Source: Burkholderiaceae bacterium (GTDB lineage Bacteria > Pseudomonadota > Gammaproteobacteria > Burkholderiales > Burkholderiaceae_C). Taken from it: DNA of 64,000 nucleotides. Numbering within the stretch: position 1 is the first letter of the stretch; each line of letters starts with the position of its first letter. The notes below the pieces were generated by a model that did no database searches, was not told where the DNA came from, and was given only the letters and a program-made list of their open reading frames with translations. The stretch lies in NCBI GenBank assembly GCA_026125795.1, contig JAHCKM010000003.1, forward strand, positions 992,001 to 1,056,000. The letters are read 5' to 3'. A program made the translations under genes and the position numbers. Shown one piece after another: positions 58,348-64,000 of this stretch.

Positions 58348-61028
58348 TGCCACACCGACCGATCTGGGCCCGCGACGTGCGCGAACAGGTGATTGCCGAT
58401 CGCGTCGGACAGCTCGAACACCGAATCGACCATGCGGTGCAACGCCGCGATCAGCGCACGCGGCCGGCCGGCGGCATCGAGCTGCGCCATCTCGTCGATC
58501 GACCAGGTCTCCGGCGTCGGCAGCGTCTCGGTGACCTCGTAGGCCCAGGCGCCGTCGTGGCGCGCCAGCTTGCGCAGGCGGTCGCGCAGCGTGCGCACCA
58601 CCCAGGCCAGCGCGCGCGTGCTGTCGGTGTCGAACACCAGCAGGTCGAGCATCGGCAATATCTCGCGCCGGTTCTGGAAGCGCGCGCGGTAGGTGATCAC
58701 GCTGTCGAACAGCCCCAGCAGCAGCACGAAGCCTTCGTCGGACTCGTGCAAGCCGAGTTCGAGCCCGCGGGCCAGCGCGTGGCACAGCGTGTTGAGCCGC
58801 TCGACCTGCCGACCCACCGACAACAGCCGCCAGCCGTCGTCGCGCACCATGCGGTCGGTCTGTGCGCCGGTCACCGCGGCCAGGTGCATCGCGGTGCGAC
58901 CGAGCACGCCCACCACGTCCGCCACCGGCGCGGCGCCGCCCTCGCGCGACGACAGTGCGAGCGCCGATGCCACGTGCTGCTCGAAGTGGTCGTCGAGCTC
59001 CTGGATCAGTTGCCAGTGGTCGGGCGAAAGCCGTTCGCGCAGGGCCTGCGCGCAACCCACCAGCGCACGCAGGTTGTAGCCGACGCTGGTGCTGCCCGCC
59101 GCTGCGGGCAGCGCATGCACCAACGCACGTTCGAACACGCGCATCGACTGGTTGGGCGTCGGTGTGCCTTCGGGCACCAGCGCATGGCGCTGGGCCAGTT
59201 CGCCGAGCCATTCGCGCACCGGCGTTGACGCCGAGCGCAGGCTCTCGAGCGCCAGCCGCACCAACCCGACCACGAACTCCGAGCGCTCGGTGTAGCGCCC
59301 GAGCCAGTACAGGTTCTCGGCGGCGCGGCTGGTCACCGTGCGTTGCTGCTCCAGCAGGTCGGCGCTCGACAACGGCGCGCCGAGCAGCGTGGTGGAGTCG
59401 ACCTCGCCGCTGGCGATCACCCACAGGTCGGCGCTGGCGCTGCCGTGCTGCATCGACAGCCACGGGTCGAGGCCGCGTTCGCGAGTCAAAGCGAGTTGGC
59501 CACCGGACTCCGCCCGCTCGGGGAGCGGCGGCGCGCCGTTCGCCGCCTGGGGGCGCTGCTTGCGCGCCGCCACGCGGGCCATGCCGCCGGGCAACACCCG
59601 CCAGCCGCCGCGCCCGTCGGTCAACGCGAACACGCGCAGCACCGCGGGCCGCAGCTCGATGGCGCCGGATTCCCAGGCCGGCGTGTGCGACGGCAACACG
59701 CGCGACTGCAGCGTGAACGCCGCCGGATCGGCATCAACCCGGGCACCGAGCGCAGCGCGCGCCAGCGGGTCGAGGTCGGCCGCCACCACCGGCTCGAAGC
59801 CCTGCGTGGTGGAGCTGACCGGAAACGTCGGCGCGACGACGAACTCGGCCAGACGCGCGCGCTGCGCCTGCCACACCGAGTCTTCGCCGCACCACCAGTG
59901 CGTCGACGCGGGCAGCGACAGCTCCTCGCCGAGCAGGCGCTTGGCGACACCGGGCCAGAACGCCGCCAGCCCCGGACTTTCGAGCACGCCGGCGCCCGGC
60001 GTGTTGGCCACCACCACCTCGCCGGCGCGCAGCGACTGCAGCAGGCCGGGCACGCCGAGCGCCGAATCGGCACGCAGCTCCAGCGGGTCTAGCCATTCGT
60101 CATCGATGCGGCGCAACACCACGTGCACACGCTCCAGGCCCTGCATCGTCTTGAGGAACACCTGGCGGTCGCGCACCGTGAGGTCGCTGCCTTCGACCAG
60201 CGTGATGCCGAGGTAACGCGCCAGGAACACCTGCTCAAAGTAGGTCTCGTGCCAAGGGCCCGGCGTGAGCAGCACGATGCGCGCCCGCTCGCCGGCGCTC
60301 GTCAGCGTGCGCAGCGCATTGACGAACGACTGGAACGCCGAAGCCACCCGCTGCACGCGCAACTCGGCAAACGCCTCCGGAAACTCGCGACCGATGATCA
60401 GCCGGTTCTCCAGCAGATAACCCAGGCCCGATGGCGCCTGCAGGCGCTGCGCCAGCACCCACCAGCGTCCTTCCGGCCCGCGCGCGAGGTCGAACGCGGC
60501 CACGTGCAGGTGCACTCCGCCCGGCGGCACGATGCCGTGCGCCGGCCGCAGGTACTGCGGATGCGCGAACACGAGCGACGGCGGCAGCAGCGCATCGCGC
60601 AGCAGCGTCTGTGGCCCGTACACATCGGCCAGCGTCGCGTCGAGCAGCCGGGCGCGCTGGATCACGCCGCGTTCGAGCGCTGCCCACTCGTTTGCACCGA
60701 GGATGAACGGCAGCAGCTGCAGCGGCCATTCGCGGCTCGCGTCGCCTTCCGGCGCATGCACGTTGTAGGTGGCGCCGTCCTCGCGCACGCGGCGTTGCAC
60801 GCGTGCCGCGCGTGCGGCCAGCTCGTCGGCCGCCGCGCCGCCGTTGGCGCCAAGCGCGTCGAAGAAAACCTGCCACGCCGGGCTCGGCGCGCCGGGCGGC
60901 GTCGCCGGGGCACTGGCCGCGTCCCGCAGCTCGTCGAAAGCCTCGTGCGGGATCACGCCGGCCCAGCGCAGGCCGCGCTGCGCGTCACGGTCGGCGTGCG
61001 CGGGCTCCTCGGCGGGATGCTCGGTCAT
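58344..61028 (-). CDS. circularly permuted ATP-grasp / alpha-E domain fusion protein
   Basis: An 894-residue two-domain protein. Residues to about 520 form the circularly permuted ATP-grasp (EDGATYNVHAPEGDASREWP, RARLLDATLADVYGPQ, LENRLIIGREFPEAFAEL, and VVVANTPGAGVLESPGL), a predicted peptide or amide ligase. After a short linker, SRAAENLYWLGRYTERSEFV opens the all-helical alpha-E domain that runs to the end. In many genomes these are two genes. About 30 residues near the junction (59470-59565) are Arg/Pro/Ala-rich and may come from a palindromic repeat. Cytoplasmic; substrate unknown. Confidence 0.9.
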   Translation of the reverse strand: MTEHPAEEPAHADRDAQRGLRWAGVIPHEAFDELRDAASAPATPPGAPSPAWQVFFDALGANGGAAADELAARAARVQRRVREDGATYNVHAPEGDASREWPLQLLPFILGANEWAALERGVIQRARLLDATLADVYGPQTLLRDALLPPSLVFAHPQYLRPAHGIVPPGGVHLHVAAFDLARGPEGRWWVLAQRLQAPSGLGYLLENRLIIGREFPEAFAELRVQRVASAFQSFVNALRTLTSAGERARIVLLTPGPWHETYFEQVFLARYLGITLVEGSDLTVRDRQVFLKTMQGLERVHVVLRRIDDEWLDPLELRADSALGVPGLLQSLRAGEVVVANTPGAGVLESPGLAAFWPGVAKRLLGEELSLPASTHWWCGEDSVWQAQRARLAEFVVAPTFPVSSTTQGFEPVVAADLDPLARAALGARVDADPAAFTLQSRVLPSHTPAWESGAIELRPAVLRVFALTDGRGGWRVLPGGMARVAARKQRPQAANGAPPLPERAESGGQLALTRERGLDPWLSMQHGSASADLWVIASGEVDSTTLLGAPLSSADLLEQQRTVTSRAAENLYWLGRYTERSEFVVGLVRLALESLRSASTPVREWLGELAQRHALVPEGTPTPNQSMRVFERALVHALPAAAGSTSVGYNLRALVGCAQALRERLSPDHWQLIQELDDHFEQHVASALALSSREGGAAPVADVVGVLGRTAMHLAAVTGAQTDRMVRDDGWRLLSVGRQVERLNTLCHALARGLELGLHESDEGFVLLLGLFDSVITYRARFQNRREILPMLDLLVFDTDSTRALAWVVRTLRDRLRKLARHDGAWAYEVTETLPTPETWSIDEMAQLDAAGRPRALIAALHRMVDSVFELSDAIGNHLFAHVAGPDRSVWQ

Positions 61029-61096
61029 GCGTGCATCATGCCAATGGGGCCCGCTTGGCGTCGCCCCCGATCCTCAGGTGCGCGAGACGCTGCACG

Positions 61097-64000
61097 TCAT
61101 TGCCGGCGCAGATCGAGCGTGAACGGGAACTCGAGGCTGCGCGTGGGAGGCGACTCGATGCGCTCGGCGAATCCCTCGCCGGGCGTGTGGCCGAGCGGGA
61201 AGAAACGCGCCAGCCGCCGGCTCTCGGCCTCGTAGGCGTTGACCGGGAAGGTGGCGTAGTTGCGCCCACCCGGATGCGCCACGTGGTACTGACAGCCGCC
61301 GAGCGAGCGCTGCATCCAGCGATCGACCAGGTCAAACGTCAGCGGCGCATGCACACCGATCGTGGGATGCAGCGCCGACGCCGGTTGCCATGCTCGGTAA
61401 CGCACGCCGGCCACGAACTCACCCACCCGGCCGGTGGGCTGCAGCGGCAGCACGCGGCCGTTGACCGTGATGACGTGGCGCGGGTCGATCAAGCCGGTGG
61501 CGCGCACCTCGAGCCGCTCGAGCGACGAATCGACGTAGCGCACCGTGGCGCCGGCGCTGCCCTCCTCGCCCATCACGTGCCACGGCTCGAGCGCCTGCCG
61601 CAACACCAGGTGCACGCCGCGCGCGGCGATCTCGCCCACCTTGGGAAAGCGGAACTCGAAGTGCGGCGCGAACCAGGCGCTGTCGAAGGCAAAGCCCGTG
61701 CGGTTCATCTCGGCGAGCACGTCCTCGAAGTCCATCCAGACGAAGCTCGGCAGCAGGTAGCGGTCATGCAGTTCGGTGCCCCAGTGCACCAGCGCATCGC
61801 GATACGGCTCGTGCCAGAAACGCGCCACCAGCGCGCGCAGCAGCAGTTGCTGCACGATGCTCATGCGCGCATGCGGCGGCATCTCGAACGCGCGCAGCTC
61901 GAGCAGGCCGAGCCGGCCGGTGGCCGAATCGGGCGAGTACAGCTTGTCGATGCAGAACTCGCTGCGGTGCGTGTTGCCGGTGACGTCGATCAGCACGTTG
62001 CGCAACGTGCGGTCCACCAGCCATGGCGGCAGCTCCTTGCCATCGACCGCGCTGTGGCGTGCGATCTCCGCCAGCGCGATCTCGAGCTCGTAGAGCTGGT
62101 CGTTGCGTGCCTCGTCCACGCGCGGCGCCTGGCTGGTGGGCCCGATGAACAAGCCGCTGAACAGATAGCTCAGGCTCGGGTGGTTGTGCCAGTACGCCAG
62201 CAGGGACCCCAGCAGATCGGGCCGACGCAGGAACGGGCTGTCGGCCGGCGTGGCGCCCCCGAGCACGAAGTGATTGCCGCCGCCGGTGCCGGTGTGGCGG
62301 CCGTCGAGCATGAACTTCTCGGTCGACAGGCGCGCCGTCCAGGCCGTGTCGTAGAGGAACTCGGTGTGGTCGACCAGTTCGGCCCAGTCGTGCGCGGGGT
62401 GGATGTTGACCTCGATCACGCCGGGGTCGGGCGTCACCTGCAGCACCTTTAGCCGCGGGTCGCGCGGCGGGGGATAACCCTCGAGCACGATCTTCACGCC
62501 GAGGTCGGTCGCCGTGACCTCCACCGCGGCAAGCAGTTCGAGGTAGTCCTCGAGCCGCTGCAGCGGCGGCATGAAGACATAGAGAACGCCGCTCGCGCGC
62601 CCCTGCGCCTCGGCCTTCGGCCCGTTGGCGCGTCGTGGGTCGCGCGCCTCCACCACCAGCGCCGTGCGCGTGATCCAGTGCGCCGACTCGAAGCGCTGCG
62701 GCGAGCGCGCCAAAGCGGCGGCATCGAGCGGGCCCGCTTGCCCGGCACCCGCGTCAGGAAACGCCGCGCCATCGGCCTGCACCGCCTCCATCGGCGCACC
62801 GCGCTGTCGAGCGACGGTGCCGCCCTCGGCGAAACCGCCGCCGATCGCGTGCGGCGCGTACTGTCCGCGGATCTGTGACGGCGCGGGCAGCGCCGAGCGC
62901 GGAGCGAACGGATCGGCCTCGATGTGGTACGGGTACTCGCCCGGCGTCACCCAGGGCAGCGAATCGAGCGGCAGGCGGTAGCCCATCGGCGAGTCGCCCG
63001 GCATCAGATACATGCGTTCGTCACGGAAGAACCACGGGCCCGTGATCCAGCGCGGCCCACCCAGGCCGGGGCGGTCGGCTTCGCGCTTCAACGGCAGCGC
63101 ATAGCCGATGGGATGGCTCAACCCCTGGTCGAAGATGCGGCGCAGGCGGATGCGCTCCAGTTCATCGTCGAGCCGCGCATCGAACGGATCGACATTGACC
63201 GGCAGTTTGCGCTCGCGCCACAGGTAGTACCAGGTGTCTTCGTAGCCGGTCTGGATATGGTCGCCGGTGAGCCCGAGCCGGCGCGTCAGCGCCTCGATGA
63301 AGCGCTTGGCATCGGCACTGCTGTAGGCGTGCGGGTCGCGCTCGTCGGCGAACAGCGACGGGTCGTGCCAGCACGGTTGGCCGTCGGCGCGCCAATAGAC
63401 GCTCAAGGCCCAGCGCGGCAGCTGCTCGCCCGGATACCACTTGCCCTGGCCGAAATGCAGGAAGCCGCCGCGGCCATAACGATCGCGCAGCCGCTGCACC
63501 AGGTCCTGCGCATAGACGCGTTTGGTGGGCCCCAGCGCGTCGGTGTTCCATTCGGCGCCGTCGCGATCGTCCACCGACACGAAGGTGGGCTCGCCGCCCA
63601 TCGTCAGGCGCACGTCGCCGGCGTCGAGCCGGGCATCGACCTCGCGCCCGAGCGCCAGCACCGATGCCCACTGCGCGTCGGTGTAGGGCTTGGTGACGCG
63701 GGGCGACTCCCAGATGCGCGTGATGCGCATCGTGTGGCCGAACTCGACCTCGCTTTCGTCGACCGCACCGGTGATCGGCGCCGCGCTCGATGGCCGCGGC
63801 GTGCAGGCGAGCGGTATGTGGCCTTCTCCGGCCAGCAGGCCCGAGGTCGGGTCGAGGCCGATCCAGCCGGCGCCCGGCAGGTAGACCTCGCACCACGCGT
63901 GCAGGTCGGTGAAGTCGACCTCGGTGCCTGCCGGTCCGTCGAGCGCCTTGACGTCAGGCTTGAGCTGGATCAGGTAACCCGACACAAAGCGCGCCGCCAG
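61097..64000 (-). CDS. transglutaminase-like/DUF2126 protein, N-terminus beyond the window
   Basis: About 967 residues are readable, entering at the right edge inside a transglutaminase core ([17 protein letters not shown]). The core's His is in [16 protein letters not shown] and its Asp in [15 protein letters not shown]; the nucleophile Cys lies outside. The large DUF2126 part follows with [33 protein letters not shown], and later [10 protein letters not shown]. It is the first gene of the three-gene unit, 68 bases upstream of the ATP-grasp fusion. Family length is about 1,100 residues, so only the first tenth or so is missing. Function is unestablished. Confidence 0.92.
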   Translation of the reverse strand: MAARFVSGYLIQLKPDVKALDGPAGTEVDFTDLHAWCEVYLPGAGWIGLDPTSGLLAGEGHIPLACTPRPSSAAPITGAVDESEVEFGHTMRITRIWESPRVTKPYTDAQWASVLALGREVDARLDAGDVRLTMGGEPTFVSVDDRDGAEWNTDALGPTKRVYAQDLVQRLRDRYGRGGFLHFGQGKWYPGEQLPRWALSVYWRADGQPCWHDPSLFADERDPHAYSSADAKRFIEALTRRLGLTGDHIQTGYEDTWYYLWRERKLPVNVDPFDARLDDELERIRLRRIFDQGLSHPIGYALPLKREADRPGLGGPRWITGPWFFRDERMYLMPGDSPMGYRLPLDSLPWVTPGEYPYHIEADPFAPRSALPAPSQIRGQYAPHAIGGGFAEGGTVARQRGAPMEAVQADGAAFPDAGAGQAGPLDAAALARSPQRFESAHWITRTALVVEARDPRRANGPKAEAQGRASGVLYVFMPPLQRLEDYLELLAAVEVTATDLGVKIVLEGYPPPRDPRLKVLQVTPDPGVIEVNIHPAHDWAELVDHTEFLYDTAWTARLSTEKFMLDGRHTGTGGGNHFVLGGATPADSPFLRRPDLLGSLLAYWHNHPSLSYLFSGLFIGPTSQAPRVDEARNDQLYELEIALAEIARHSAVDGKELPPWLVDRTLRNVLIDVTGNTHRSEFCIDKLYSPDSATGRLGLLELRAFEMPPHARMSIVQQLLLRALVARFWHEPYRDALVHWGTELHDRYLLPSFVWMDFEDVLAEMNRTGFAFDSAWFAPHFEFRFPKVGEIAARGVHLVLRQALEPWHVMGEEGSAGATVRYVDSSLERLEVRATGLIDPRHVITVNGRVLPLQPTGRVGEFVAGVRYRAWQPASALHPTIGVHAPLTFDLVDRWMQRSLGGCQYHVAHPGGRNYATFPVNAYEAESRRLARFFPLGHTPGEGFAERIESPPTRSLEFPFTLDLRRQ

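Overview
The window is about 64 kb of high-GC, densely packed chromosome. Gene order and protein character point to a betaproteobacterium of the order Burkholderiales, probably the Rubrivivax/Leptothrix/Ideonella/Methylibium group. The evidence is the rimP-nusA-infB-rbfA-truB-typA run, separate hldA and hldC genes instead of a fused HldE, a FimV-family protein, a small Trp-rich TIGR04438-type protein beside a cytochrome c, and a family of C-rich/G-rich palindromic repeats between genes. I saw no prophage, insertion sequence, integrase, rRNA or CRISPR array. Nearly everything is vertically inherited core genome.

Layout. 1-5984: envelope sugar block. It holds a hydrolase fragment, every step of ADP-L-glycero-D-manno-heptose synthesis (gmhB, hldC, gmhA, hldD, hldA), a family 9 glycosyltransferase and an EamA permease. 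6114-14381 (minus strand): translation and transcription operon rimP-nusA-infB-rbfA-truB-typA, headed by a promoter and a short terminator-like leader hairpin (14428-14510). 14583-19333: fabI, a large Arg/Lys/Orn decarboxylase, the nfeD-qmcA membrane pair and tRNA-Ser(GGA). 19336-24300: a decaying chemosensory or signalling locus in which an intact PAS-PAS-GAF hybrid histidine kinase lies between two wrecked genes, a cheB with an inverted internal segment and a cheB-cheR-PAS fusion with several lesions. 24404-28061: livK-type binding protein and the pepA-holC operon. 28171-32980: lptF-lptG-cbiX-cysB-aminotransferase. 32993-40845: FimV-like protein and an acyl-CoA catabolism group with a Crp/Fnr regulator and an APH-type kinase/acyl-CoA dehydrogenase pair. 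40996-49847: tRNA-Arg(TCT), tRNA-Val(CAC), dnaQ, lgt, ilvD, cytochrome c, acs, a UPF0114 protein and class I fumarase. 49922-64000: MscS channel, HDAC-like deacetylase, the moxR-DUF58-tgpA operon, mltB, and a three-gene unit of two transglutaminase-fold proteins around a circularly permuted ATP-grasp/alpha-E fusion.

How the genes work together. The heptose block feeds LPS inner-core synthesis, lptF/lptG export the finished LPS, and mltB and lgt serve peptidoglycan and lipoprotein maturation, so envelope biogenesis is the main theme. acs, fumarase, the acyl-CoA genes and cytochrome c form a respiratory carbon-catabolism theme. The minus-strand operons are tightly coupled: ATGA or GTGA stop/start overlaps occur at hldA-hldD, GT9-hldA, truB-typA, rbfA-truB, holC-25749 gene, lgt-dnaQ and the ATP-grasp fusion-transglutaminase junction.

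Most notable: the terminal ATP-grasp/alpha-E/transglutaminase unit, a family known from comparative genomics but without an established biochemical role; the inverted segment in the cheB remnant; the attenuator-like rimP leader; a strand-oriented repeat sitting just after stop codons; and a hairpin that could hide the fumarase ribosome-binding site.
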